Shown one piece after another: positions 1 to 6,122 of a stretch of DNA of 7,986 bases. Positions within the stretch are counted from its first letter, which is position 1. Every line of letters begins with the position of its first letter. Source of the DNA: Lachnospiraceae bacterium (lineage in GTDB: Bacteria; Bacillota; Clostridia; Lachnospirales; Lachnospiraceae); assembly GCA_024691065.1 (NCBI GenBank), contig JAILOA010000188.1:1-7986 (forward strand). The letters are read 5' to 3'. A program made the translations under genes and the position numbers. The notes beneath the pieces are model-generated. The model was not told the origin of the DNA, did no database searches, and worked only from the letters and a program-made list of their open reading frames with translations.

Positions 1-40
1 AATATTTTTTAAACTTTTCTAAAAATAAAATATGTAGACG

Positions 41-79
41 AAAAAAGGATATTGTCATTATTTCATATGACAACACCCT
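41..79 (-). terminator. Rho-independent terminator downstream of secG
   Basis: Read on the minus strand, bases 79 to 67 pair with bases 58 to 46, giving a 13-bp stem with two G·U wobbles around an 8-nt loop. Seven inner pairs are perfect (ttgtcat at 52-58 against atgacaa at 67-73) and the base of the stem is AGG/CCU. A run of T follows directly (plus-strand A at 41-46). It begins 45 bases past the secG stop, so it should end the secG transcript. It is not a terminator for plus-strand transcription, because no T run follows in that direction. Confidence 0.8.
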
Positions 80-124
80 ATTTCTATTAATAAAAACCTT
101 ATATACATTCTATAATACAATTAA

Positions 125-373
125 TTAAGAAAATAAGTTCATATTTAATACAATTGAAAGTACGATGAATAATACAGCAAGTACTCTGGTAGCGATTACA
201 AGACCGCCTTCCATAGAACGAGCTTTATTCTTTCCCCAGTAAGTCTCGGCTGCACCACTGATTGCACCTGTAAGACCTGCCTGCTTACCTTCCTGCATAA
301 GAACAACTACTGAAAGTGCAACGCTAACGATTAAATATAAAATAAGTAAAATTCCATGTATTGTAGATAACAT
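125..373 (-). CDS. secG: Protein translocase subunit SecG
   Basis: SecG is the small, non-essential membrane subunit of the SecYEG translocon, which moves unfolded preproteins across the cytoplasmic membrane with SecA. The protein has 82 residues, normal for the family. It shows two membrane helices (about residues 5-26 and 59-78) joined by a loop with the family signatures MQEGKQAGLTGAISG and TYWGKNKARSMEG. The ATG at 373 is chosen over an upstream in-frame ATG at 409, because GGAGG (plus strand 381-385) sits 7 bases before it and the first helix then starts at the N-terminus. It has its own promoter and terminator, so it is probably expressed independently of the signal peptidase cluster upstream. 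Identification is by recognised motifs and topology. Confidence 0.93.
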   Translation of the reverse strand: MLSTIHGILLILYLIVSVALSVVVLMQEGKQAGLTGAISGAAETYWGKNKARSMEGGLVIATRVLAVLFIVLSIVLNMNLFS

Positions 374-417
374 AATATTTCCTCCAAAAATAATTAAAAA
401 TTGCCTCACGTCAAAAG

Positions 418-446
418 ATTATACACTACTTAATATTTAAATGCAA
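418..446 (-). promoter_or_regulatory. SigA-type promoter of secG
   Basis: On the minus strand a perfect -10 box TATAAT (418-423) lies 17 bases after a -35-like TTGCAT (441-446). Transcription would start near base 411, leaving a leader of about 38 bases before the secG ATG and including its GGAGG site. The -35 matches the consensus only in its TTG half. No transcript data are available. Confidence 0.65.
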
Positions 447-498
447 GCGAAAAATCAATTTTTATCGCATAAAATCAATATTTTTTTTGCCAATATTC

Positions 499-846
499 CT
501 ACACCCAAAATGCATTTTTTATAATCTTTACATCTTCCCTGCATATCGAAACCACATCAAACCGCATCGGCGAGTCCATTGGTATTTTATTAAAATATAT
601 ATAAACCATCGCAGAATCTTTTATTCTCTTTTGTTTTCTGTAATCTACAGCTTCCTCCGGAGTTCCGCTTTCATTATCTTTCCTGTATTTCACCTCAATA
701 AATACAAGATATTCTCCGTCCTGCGCTATGATGTCGATTTCGCCCTTTCTGGTATAAAAATTTCTCTCCAATATCTTATATCCGGATTTTTCGAGATATT
801 TAACGGCTAAATCCTCATATTCATTACCAACTTTTCTTTTATTCAT
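499..846 (-). CDS. yraN: YraN family (UPF0102) predicted endonuclease-like protein
   Basis: Small 115-residue protein of the YraN/UPF0102 family, which has a restriction-endonuclease-like fold but no firmly established cellular role. The family core is visible: GEIDIIAQDG (35-44) and VFIEVKYR (48-55) give the E/D...ExK arrangement of this nuclease fold (D38, E51, K53), and a conserved FDVV follows at 96-99. The start is clear: ATG at 846 with AAGG (plus strand 854-857) 7 bases before it, and this site overlaps the rnhB stop codon. The gap to rnhB is 9 bases, so the two are almost certainly cotranscribed and probably translationally coupled. The rnhB-yraN order is common in Firmicutes and hints at a DNA or RNA maintenance role, but substrate and activity are unproven. 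No convincing terminator follows. Confidence 0.9.
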   Translation of the reverse strand: MNKRKVGNEYEDLAVKYLEKSGYKILERNFYTRKGEIDIIAQDGEYLVFIEVKYRKDNESGTPEEAVDYRKQKRIKDSAMVYIYFNKIPMDSPMRFDVVSICREDVKIIKNAFWV

Positions 847-855
847 TTTATATCC

Positions 856-1623
856 TTAATTAATAAAATTTTTTATAAATGTATCTCTGTGAATCTCACA
901 TTTCCCGTATTTTTTAAGCCCTTCTATGTGCTCGGAAGTCCCGTATCCCATATTTTTTTCAAACCCGTAATTCGGATACTTTTTGGCAAACTCTTCCATC
1001 ATCCGGTCTCTCGTAACCTTCGCAACTATACTTGCGCAGGCAACATTGTAGCTCTTTTCATCGCCTTTAATAACATTTTTCTGAGGAATATCCACCTCCG
1101 GAAGCGAAAGTGCATCGATAATCACAACCCCCGGCGCTACATTTAAATTATTAACTGCCTCAGTCATAGCCATAATGGTTGCGTTTCGGATATTTACCTC
1201 ATCGATTACATGATGATCCTTTATTCCTAAAGAAAATGTAACTGCCTCCCGGGTTATAATTTCATACAACTCTTCCCTTTTTTTAGCTGACAGCTTTTTG
1301 GAATCATTGACATATAAAATCCTTGAATCCTTTGGCATTATCACCGCCGCTGTAACGACCGGACCTGCGAGAGGTCCTCTTCCGACCTCGTCAACACCGC
1401 ATACATACTGATTTCCCTGAGAATAATTCTCATCAAAATCCTTCATTCTTTGAATCCTATTCAATTCTTTCACGTATGCGTCATATTTTTTTCTATAGCT
1501 TTTACAAACGGCCTGAACACTCTTTCTTTCATCCTGTTCAAGCTCCTTTAATAAGTTAAGTCCGGACTCAAAGTCCAGACTTAACAAACGTTCTTTTATA
1601 CTTTTTACTGATTCGTTACTCAT
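856..1623 (-). CDS. rnhB: Ribonuclease HII
   Basis: RNase HII cuts the RNA strand of RNA-DNA hybrids and starts removal of single ribonucleotides misincorporated into DNA. The protein has 255 residues, the same as the B. subtilis enzyme, including the roughly 70-residue N-terminal extension typical of Gram-positive members. The catalytic core is complete: CGVDEVGRGPLAGPVV (75-90) holds D78, E79 and the GRG motif that reads the ribonucleotide junction. NDSKKLS follows at 106-112. D170 (VIIDA) and D188 (KGDEKS) complete the metal-binding DEDD set, and ACASIVAK (195-202) and GYGTSEH (226-232) are also present. ATG at 1623 follows GAGG with 7 bases of spacing. It lies 85 bases after the large signal peptidase gene and 9 bases before yraN, probably in one operon. 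It appears fully functional. Confidence 0.97.
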   Translation of the reverse strand: MSNESVKSIKERLLSLDFESGLNLLKELEQDERKSVQAVCKSYRKKYDAYVKELNRIQRMKDFDENYSQGNQYVCGVDEVGRGPLAGPVVTAAVIMPKDSRILYVNDSKKLSAKKREELYEIITREAVTFSLGIKDHHVIDEVNIRNATIMAMTEAVNNLNVAPGVVIIDALSLPEVDIPQKNVIKGDEKSYNVACASIVAKVTRDRMMEEFAKKYPNYGFEKNMGYGTSEHIEGLKKYGKCEIHRDTFIKNFIN

Positions 1624-1708
1624 GTTAAAACCTCTAAAATGTAAGCGCCCGGGGAATTTTAGCTTTGTTTTACAGCCTGTTTACCACTTTGCCGCTTTCA
1701 TCTGTTAT

Positions 1709-4291
1709 TTATTTTATCTTTCCGAAATTCTTTAATGGAGCAATTCTCGTTGTTGCCTTTCCTACAATCTTATCCTCATTTACCATACCGATATATTCAT
1801 TTCTGCTGTCGGTACTCATATTTCTGTTATCTCCCAAAAGGAAATACATATCCTCTCCAAGGGTTATCTCATTTTCCGCGATACCCGGATCGTGAATCTT
1901 TTCATTACCATAAGTATCATCGGCAAGGACTTCGCCATTTATATAAACAAGTCCATCCTTAATCTGAATCTTATCACCCGGAAGGCCTATAACTCTCTTA
2001 ATGAGATATTCTGCATTGCCGGAATCAACATTTGAAAGAGCTCCTGTCGAAAATACAACAATATCATATCTCTTTATATCATGGAATCGATAAGTAATCT
2101 TATTAACTATTACAGAATCTCCGTCCGATATAGTAGGTTGCATCGATGAACCTTCCACCTTGGTCTGGCTGGCGACAAATGTTAAGAAGCCCCAGGCAGC
2201 TGCAACTGCTATAACAGCACATAATATCAATGTAATTATATCTGTAATAAGTACAGAGGATTTTCCCTCTTCCTTACCCTTTTTCAATTTCTTTCGTTTT
2301 GATTTACTTGTTATCTCCTCTAAATCTCCGGATATATCAGTTTCATCCGGACTTTCACTGCCGGAACTCTCGCCTGACTCCTGTCCTTTCGACTCTTCCT
2401 TTACAGGAATTGTCAAATCCTCCGGAAATTCGCTTGAATCAATATTTCTGGAATCATTTTCAAATGCAGCTTCCGAGGTTGAACCGGCATAAACTTTGGA
2501 ATTATCAACGAAACCTGATTCTTCATTTCCAAAAGGAGCAAATGCAACATTTGTTTCATCCTCATCATCTTCATCGTCTTCTTTTTGATTGACAAATGCA
2601 CTCATTAAAGGCTGTTCCGCAAGTATTCTTTGAATATCAAGAAGTTGTTGTGTTTCAGATTTAACAGGGCCTCCCTGAAGTTCTTCACCTGTTCCGGTAT
2701 TTTCTAAAGCTGCCCTTTCCTGACGTGCTCTCTCGGTAGCCTCTGCCTGAAGCCTTTCCTGATAGGCTCTTTCCTGTCTTGCCCTCTCTTCGGCTTCTCT
2801 TTCGGCACGCTCTCTTTCTTCTGCTTCCCTTTCCACGCGGGCTCTCGCGGCAGCCTCTGCTGCCGCCCTTTCCTGACGGGCTCTCTCGGCCTCTTCTGCC
2901 TGAAGTCTTTCCTGATAAGCTCTTTCCTGTCTTGCCCTTTCTTCGGCTTCTCTTTCGGCACGCTCTCGTTCTTCTGCTTCCCTTTGCACGCGGGCTCTCT
3001 CGGCAGCCTCTGCTGCAGCCCTTTCCTGACGTGCTCTCTCGGCCTCTTCTGCCTGAAGTCTTTCCTGATAAGCTCTTTCCTGTCTTGCCCTTTCTTCGGC
3101 TTCTCTTTCGGCACGCTCTCTTTCTTCTACTTCCCTTTGTACACGGGCTCTCTCGGCTTCCTCTGCCTGTACTCTTTCCTGACGTGCTCTTTCTTCTTCC
3201 AAAGCTTTAGAAGCATCGATTTCATTAGAAGTCACATCTACCGGTACTTCTTCAGGAACTTCAGAGTGTTTTACGAGAACATCCTTATTCTGCTCCCGCA
3301 TTTTATTTCTATATTCTTCATAATTATCGCCGTAAACATCTCGAAGCAATCTTTCTTTCTTTGCTTCTTTGTTTTCCTCCATCGCTTTCCTTGCACCATC
3401 CAAAGAACGCTCTTCAGGAATAACATTGTTCTTAACAAAACCACTAACGGCATTTTTTATTTTGGATGCACCTTTTTTAACAGGCGCAAGATCAAACTTT
3501 ATGGTAATATTAATGGTTTTTACATCACTATTTGTCTCGGTATTATTATCAACAACCTCTACCTCATCATCTTTAATCGGTACTATTGCGCCATCAACAT
3601 CACTTATATCAATTACTTCTTCCGAGCTTTTTTCAGTCCTCGATTTCAAAGCATTCTTAGCTTTTTCACTCAATTTACTTCCTTTAACGGTTGTATCCTT
3701 AATATTTGATTTATCCGGGCTTAATGTATCATTACCAGATTTTTCATCAACACCTTCTCTTGAATTATCAGAGGTTTTTTCGGAAGAATTATCCATAACC
3801 TGAGAAGCTGAATTTTCATTAACACCTGCTCTTAAATTATCAGAGGTTTTTTCGGAAGAATCATCCATAACCCGAGAAGCTGAATTTTGTTTTTTAACAG
3901 CAGAATCAGCCGCTTCAGCTCTTGCCTTAGCGACTTGTCTTGCATATATAACTCTAATTTGATTAGGCGTAAATGTCTTTCCCTGAGCCAGGGCCTGCGC
4001 CTGAATCTGCTTTATTTGATCATCTGTAAGAGCTGCAGCTGCCGCACGTCCGTATTCCTCAGGACTGCCGATAACACTTCTTCCGGTTCCCTGCCTGTCT
4101 TTCGTAGCATTTACCTGATCTCCCTGAGTATTTTGCGCACTATTCGCCCTGCTTTTTGCTACTCTGTTCAAATAAATTTGACGTATTTGTTCTTCTGAAA
4201 GCACCTTCCCCTGTGCTGCTGCCCGGGCCTGAATCTGCTTTATTTGCTCATCCGTAAGCCCAATGCCTTCTCTTCCATCACTGTTTCCCAT
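1709..4291 (-). CDS. Type I signal peptidase with a giant cytoplasmic N-terminal extension
   Basis: The last 185 residues or so form a complete Gram-positive type signal peptidase I, which removes signal peptides from exported proteins on the outer face of the membrane. A membrane helix (about 680-705) follows a basic stretch (664-672), predicting N-in/C-out topology. The catalytic serine is S716 in GSSMQPT and the catalytic lysine is K765 in YLIKRVIGLPGD; the conserved GDNRNMSTDSR box is at 820-830. Family members are usually near 180-200 residues, but this protein has 860. The extra part, predicted cytoplasmic, contains two related helical repeats (12-48 and 88-124), a tandem 24-residue repeat (136-183), a middle region (about 200-360), a Glu/Arg/Ala-rich helical stalk of 51-residue repeats (364-530) and an acidic, Ser-rich linker (571-660). 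The start is well supported: GGAGG (4298-4302) lies 6 bases before ATG 4291, and the gene overlaps the end of rbgA by 14 bases. Protease identity is firm; the function of the extension is unknown. Confidence 0.93.
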   Translation of the reverse strand: MGNSDGREGIGLTDEQIKQIQARAAAQGKVLSEEQIRQIYLNRVAKSRANSAQNTQGDQVNATKDRQGTGRSVIGSPEEYGRAAAAALTDDQIKQIQAQALAQGKTFTPNQIRVIYARQVAKARAEAADSAVKKQNSASRVMDDSSEKTSDNLRAGVNENSASQVMDNSSEKTSDNSREGVDEKSGNDTLSPDKSNIKDTTVKGSKLSEKAKNALKSRTEKSSEEVIDISDVDGAIVPIKDDEVEVVDNNTETNSDVKTINITIKFDLAPVKKGASKIKNAVSGFVKNNVIPEERSLDGARKAMEENKEAKKERLLRDVYGDNYEEYRNKMREQNKDVLVKHSEVPEEVPVDVTSNEIDASKALEEERARQERVQAEEAERARVQREVEERERAEREAEERARQERAYQERLQAEEAERARQERAAAEAAERARVQREAEERERAEREAEERARQERAYQERLQAEEAERARQERAAAEAAARARVEREAEERERAEREAEERARQERAYQERLQAEATERARQERAALENTGTGEELQGGPVKSETQQLLDIQRILAEQPLMSAFVNQKEDDEDDEDETNVAFAPFGNEESGFVDNSKVYAGSTSEAAFENDSRNIDSSEFPEDLTIPVKEESKGQESGESSGSESPDETDISGDLEEITSKSKRKKLKKGKEEGKSSVLITDIITLILCAVIAVAAAWGFLTFVASQTKVEGSSMQPTISDGDSVIVNKITYRFHDIKRYDIVVFSTGALSNVDSGNAEYLIKRVIGLPGDKIQIKDGLVYINGEVLADDTYGNEKIHDPGIAENEITLGEDMYFLLGDNRNMSTDSRNEYIGMVNEDKIVGKATTRIAPLKNFGKIK
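2702..3202 (-). repeat. 153-bp tandem repeats encoding the Glu/Arg/Ala-rich helical stalk
   Basis: Inside the giant signal peptidase gene, a 51-codon unit recurs: residues 401-451 (2939-3091) and 452-502 (2786-2938) differ at only two residues by hand alignment. A partial, more diverged unit lies at each side (residues 364-400 and 503-530). Each unit consists of short motifs such as ERARQERAYQERLQAEEAE, with almost no Pro or Gly. This suits a long charged helix, either a single alpha-helix or a coiled coil. The DNA similarity makes the tract prone to copy-number change by slippage or recombination, and also to short-read misassembly. Confidence 0.92.
3743..3886 (-). repeat. Tandem 72-bp direct repeat in the giant signal peptidase gene
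   Basis: Two adjacent 24-codon units (3815-3886 and 3743-3814) encode residues 136-159 and 160-183. Both carry the pattern NSAS-VMD-SSEKTSDN, with a few substitutions between copies. The encoded segment is polar, rich in Ser, Asp, Glu and Asn, and probably disordered. The high DNA similarity indicates a recent in-frame duplication, separate from the 153-bp repeats downstream. Confidence 0.9.
3920..4258 (-). repeat. Duplicated N-terminal helical module of the giant signal peptidase
   Basis: Residues 12-48 (4148-4258) and 88-124 (3920-4030) are diverged copies of one module of about 37 residues, both with the pattern LTD-QIKQIQA...AQGK...QIR-IY...VAK-RA. Each module is itself two related units of about 19 residues (LTDEQIKQIQ and LSEEQIRQIY), so there are four units in all. 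Helix-loop-helix hairpins are likely. About 40 polar, Gly/Ser/Asn-rich residues separate the modules. I do not recognise the domain; its position at the very N-terminus suggests a binding module. Confidence 0.8.
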
Positions 4292-5138
4292 AAAAGTCCT
4301 CCGGTTTCTCGAGGGATATTCGTCCTATCTTCCCTTTTCTGAAATCATCGATTAATATAATAGCCGATTTTTCAGTATCATATTCATCACCCTTTGATTT
4401 ACATCCCCTAAATTTAGCAATTTGTAAAAGAACATCATAAGAGTCCTTAACATCTGCCAATTTATATTTTTCAATCATATAAGACTCATAATTTTCCATA
4501 AGAAAATCCACAAGCTTAACGCTTAATTCGTAGGTATTTAGTATCTCATCTCTGATAGATCCGACAAAACTTAAATTTAAACCTATCTGTTCATCATCAA
4601 ACTTAGGCCACAAAACTCCCGGCGTGTCCATAAGTTCTATATTTTTATTAAGCTTTATCCACTGCTTTCCCTTTGTAACACCCGGTTTATTACCGGTTTT
4701 AGCAGATGTCCTTCCGACCAGGGCATTGATAAATGTAGACTTCCCTACGTTAGGTATTCCTACTATCATAGCTCTTAAAGGCCTGTTAATAATACCTCTT
4801 TTTTTATTTCTTTCTATTTTTTCAGCGCAAGCCTGATTTATAACATCTACTATACTTTTAACATTCTTTCCGGCCTTGGAGTTTACCTCCTTTACAAAAA
4901 GCCCTTCCCCCTCATAATACTTTCTCCACTGAGAAGTTATAGCTTCGTCCGCCAAATCAACTTTGTTTAATACAATAATCCTCGACTTTGAATTAGCCAA
5001 ACTGTTAATATCAGGATTTCTACTACTTTGTGGCACTCTTGCATCTGTAAGCTCGATTATAACATCGATCAGCTTCAAATCCTCACGCATAATTCTCATA
5101 GCCTTACTCATGTGCCCGGGGTACCATTGTATATCCAT
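4278..5138 (-). CDS. rbgA: Ribosome biogenesis GTPase RbgA (YlqF)
   Basis: RbgA is a GTPase needed for late assembly of the 50S ribosomal subunit. From ATG 5138 the protein has 286 residues, close to the B. subtilis protein (about 282). It starts with the family signature IQWYPGHMSKAMR (3-15). The GTPase motifs are in the circularly permuted order: G4 NKVD (58-61), G5-like NSKAG (86-90), G1 GIPNVGKS (127-134), G2 threonine T155 in PGVT and G3 DTPG (171-174). A C-terminal RNA-binding-type helical region follows. ATG 5138 is preferred to the upstream TTG at 5177, because it has AAAGG (5148-5152) 9 bases ahead and matches the family N-terminus. The 3' end overlaps the giant signal peptidase start by 14 bases, which suggests translational coupling. 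It looks functional. Confidence 0.96.
   Translation of the reverse strand: MDIQWYPGHMSKAMRIMREDLKLIDVIIELTDARVPQSSRNPDINSLANSKSRIIVLNKVDLADEAITSQWRKYYEGEGLFVKEVNSKAGKNVKSIVDVINQACAEKIERNKKRGIINRPLRAMIVGIPNVGKSTFINALVGRTSAKTGNKPGVTKGKQWIKLNKNIELMDTPGVLWPKFDDEQIGLNLSFVGSIRDEILNTYELSVKLVDFLMENYESYMIEKYKLADVKDSYDVLLQIAKFRGCKSKGDEYDTEKSAIILIDDFRKGKIGRISLEKPEDFYGKQ
4298..4302 (-). promoter_or_regulatory. Ribosome binding site fixing the start of the giant signal peptidase
   Basis: GGAGG on the minus strand, 6 bases before ATG 4291, lies inside the 3' end of rbgA. It is a near-ideal Shine-Dalgarno site, and it shows that translation begins at the far N-terminus, so the long extension is a real part of the protein. 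Internal Met codons closer to the protease domain, such as codon 563, lack a comparable site. Confidence 0.85.
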
Positions 5139-5195
5139 ATCTAACAACCTTTCGTTACATTTTGCGGTTAAACTCAAAAAAAACCACTAACTGTT

Positions 5196-5224
5196 ATTTT
5201 ACACCTTATTAAATAAGCAAGCAA
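5196..5224 (-). promoter_or_regulatory. Possible promoter in front of rbgA
   Basis: In the 110-base gap between the inactive signal peptidase gene and rbgA, the minus strand carries TTGCTT (5219-5224), a 17-base spacer and TAAAAT (5196-5201). The -10 matches 5 of 6 consensus bases, but the -35 matches only its TTG half. It could give rbgA and the genes after it transcription separate from the upstream gene. In AT-rich DNA such matches arise by chance. Confidence 0.3.
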
Positions 5225-5248
5225 TCGTTTTTTATATTTTTCCCAAAA

Positions 5249-5830
5249 CTACTTTGTAAATTTATCAATTCCATTTACAAATGCAAATGGTTTTCGTCTG
5301 ATGAAAGCTTTTCCGATAATATCGGCTTTCTTTACATTTCCTACAGTTGACTCACGGCTGTCCAGGCAATTGTTTCGATTGTCTCCAAGCAGGAAATACT
5401 CTTTCTTGCCTAATTTTATCTCTTCCCTGGCAACGCCTTCGCTTTCCATCTTTTCAAATGCAAGCTTTTCCTTTATTTTCTTGCCATTTGCATAAAAATA
5501 ACCATCCTTTATCTGAACGGTTTCACCGGGCAGGCCGACTACTCTTAAAACAGTATAGTACGTGTGATCGGAACTCTTCTCACTGACAACCACTACGTCT
5601 CCTCTTCTGACCGAACCCAGTTTATAACTAAGCTTATCAACAATTATCTTATCGCTTACACTTAATGTAGGCGACATATTTTCATCTGCTATTTCCATTT
5701 CAACAGTACCATAGGTTATCAAAGCATATGCTATCAGAATAACCATTATTACTTCAATCACAAAAATTATAATTGAGAAAATACTGCTTTTTGAAACCCT
5801 TTTTTCGTTAAGGCTTATATCCTTTGCCAT
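5249..5830 (-). CDS. Signal peptidase I-like protein lacking both catalytic residues (pseudo-protease)
   Basis: This 193-residue protein has the size and architecture of a Gram-positive signal peptidase I. A short basic N-terminus is followed by one membrane helix (about 15-41), then the conserved boxes: NMSPTLS (51-57), RRGDVVVV (75-82), LRVVGLPGE (95-103) and the GDNRNNCLDSR box (149-159). The catalytic serine position, normally S in SMxPT, is Asn51 (codon AAT at 5678-5680). The catalytic lysine position, normally K in IKRVIGLPG, is Leu95 (codon TTA at 5546-5548). Nothing nearby obviously replaces them, so it should not cleave signal peptides. The reading frame is intact and the structural boxes are well kept, which argues against a decaying pseudogene. 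ATG 5830 is chosen over GTG 5839, because AGGTGG (5836-5841) lies 5 bases before it. S. aureus SpsA, next to active SpsB, is a known inactive member lacking the same dyad. A partner or regulatory role is inference. Confidence 0.9.
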   Translation of the reverse strand: MAKDISLNEKRVSKSSIFSIIIFVIEVIMVILIAYALITYGTVEMEIADENMSPTLSVSDKIIVDKLSYKLGSVRRGDVVVVSEKSSDHTYYTVLRVVGLPGETVQIKDGYFYANGKKIKEKLAFEKMESEGVAREEIKLGKKEYFLLGDNRNNCLDSRESTVGNVKKADIIGKAFIRRKPFAFVNGIDKFTK

Positions 5831-6089
5831 TTGTACCACCTGAAATAATATTTTAACATAACTCTAAGCTCTTAAAAAAGAGCTTAGAGCATATAATAAT
5901 TCCGATAAAATATTCCTTATTGTTCTTTGTTTTTGATAAATCAAATTAATTAAATTAGCTGAATAAATCTATAAACATTCAAATATTTATAATTGGTTGA
6001 AACACTTTTAATACATTTAAAAGTCATATTCCCTCGAAGCCCTTTTTGACATTCAAATATATGTTATCGGTTGAACCACTTTACTACAT
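5831..6089. other. Intergenic region between mecA and the inactive signal peptidase gene
   Basis: This 259-base spacer is the longest gene-free stretch in the window. From the mecA side it holds the diverged copy of the mecA 3' end, a very AT-rich segment (about 5890-5975), the perfect hairpin (5862-5889) and the AGGTGG ribosome binding site of the next gene. A promoter for the signal peptidase-rbgA cluster is expected here. Several AT-rich -10-like hexamers exist, but none pairs convincingly with a -35 box. No RNA gene is recognised. Confidence 0.6.
5862..5889. repeat. Perfect 12-bp inverted repeat (strong hairpin) upstream of the inactive signal peptidase gene
   Basis: The arms ctctaagctctt (5862-5873) and aagagcttagag (5878-5889) are perfectly complementary around a 4-base loop. 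A G·U pair can extend the stem on the minus-strand RNA. It sits 32 bases before the downstream ATG, in the gap after mecA. No T run follows on either strand, so it is not a classical rho-independent terminator. It could be a weak terminator for uppP-mecA, a leader hairpin, a processing site or an operator. Confidence 0.75.
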
Positions 6090-6122
6090 TTAAAAGTCAT
6101 AATCCCTTGAAGCCTCGATTGC
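5975..6122 (-). repeat. Tandem duplication of the mecA 3' end and stop codon
   Basis: Two adjacent copies of a unit of about 73 bases: 5975-6041 matches 6049-6114 at about 58 of 67 aligned positions by hand count, and weaker similarity continues toward 6122. The right copy contains the last codons and TAA of mecA. The left copy lies in the spacer and retains a diverged version of the same end, as a mini-frame reading MSKRASREYDF then TAA (6052 to 6017). The mini-frame has no ribosome binding site and is not in frame with mecA. The copies also share AT-rich sequence after the stop. Confidence 0.85.

Noticed and set aside
447..468. Hairpin gcga...tcgc downstream of yraN as a terminator
   Set aside because: The stem has only four solid pairs, then a bulge and A-T pairs, and no proper T run follows. 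It also overlaps the secG promoter region.
487..810. Open frame on the plus strand opposite yraN
   Set aside because: It lies fully opposite a well-recognised family gene, has no good ribosome binding site, and shows no recognisable protein motif.
2603..2605. Internal ATG (codon 563) as the start of a shorter signal peptidase
   Set aside because: No convincing ribosome binding site precedes it, whereas ATG 4291 has an ideal GGAGG. A second internal start cannot be fully excluded without proteomics.
2702..3202. Repeat tract considered as a CRISPR array
   Set aside because: The units are contiguous, in-frame coding repeats without unique spacers, and no cas gene is present.
2704..3210. Long open frames on both strands inside the Glu/Arg-rich repeat region
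   Set aside because: They are by-products of the repeated codon pattern in the true gene. They lack ribosome binding sites and encode low-complexity Arg/Lys/Pro- or Leu/Pro-rich sequence.
5139..5177. Upstream TTG start for rbgA
   Set aside because: No Shine-Dalgarno site precedes it, and it would add 13 residues before the family N-terminus; ATG 5138 has AAAGG ahead of it.
5249..5830. Inactive signal peptidase considered as a pseudogene
   Set aside because: The frame is intact, the ribosome binding site is good, and all non-catalytic boxes are kept; only the two catalytic residues are changed.
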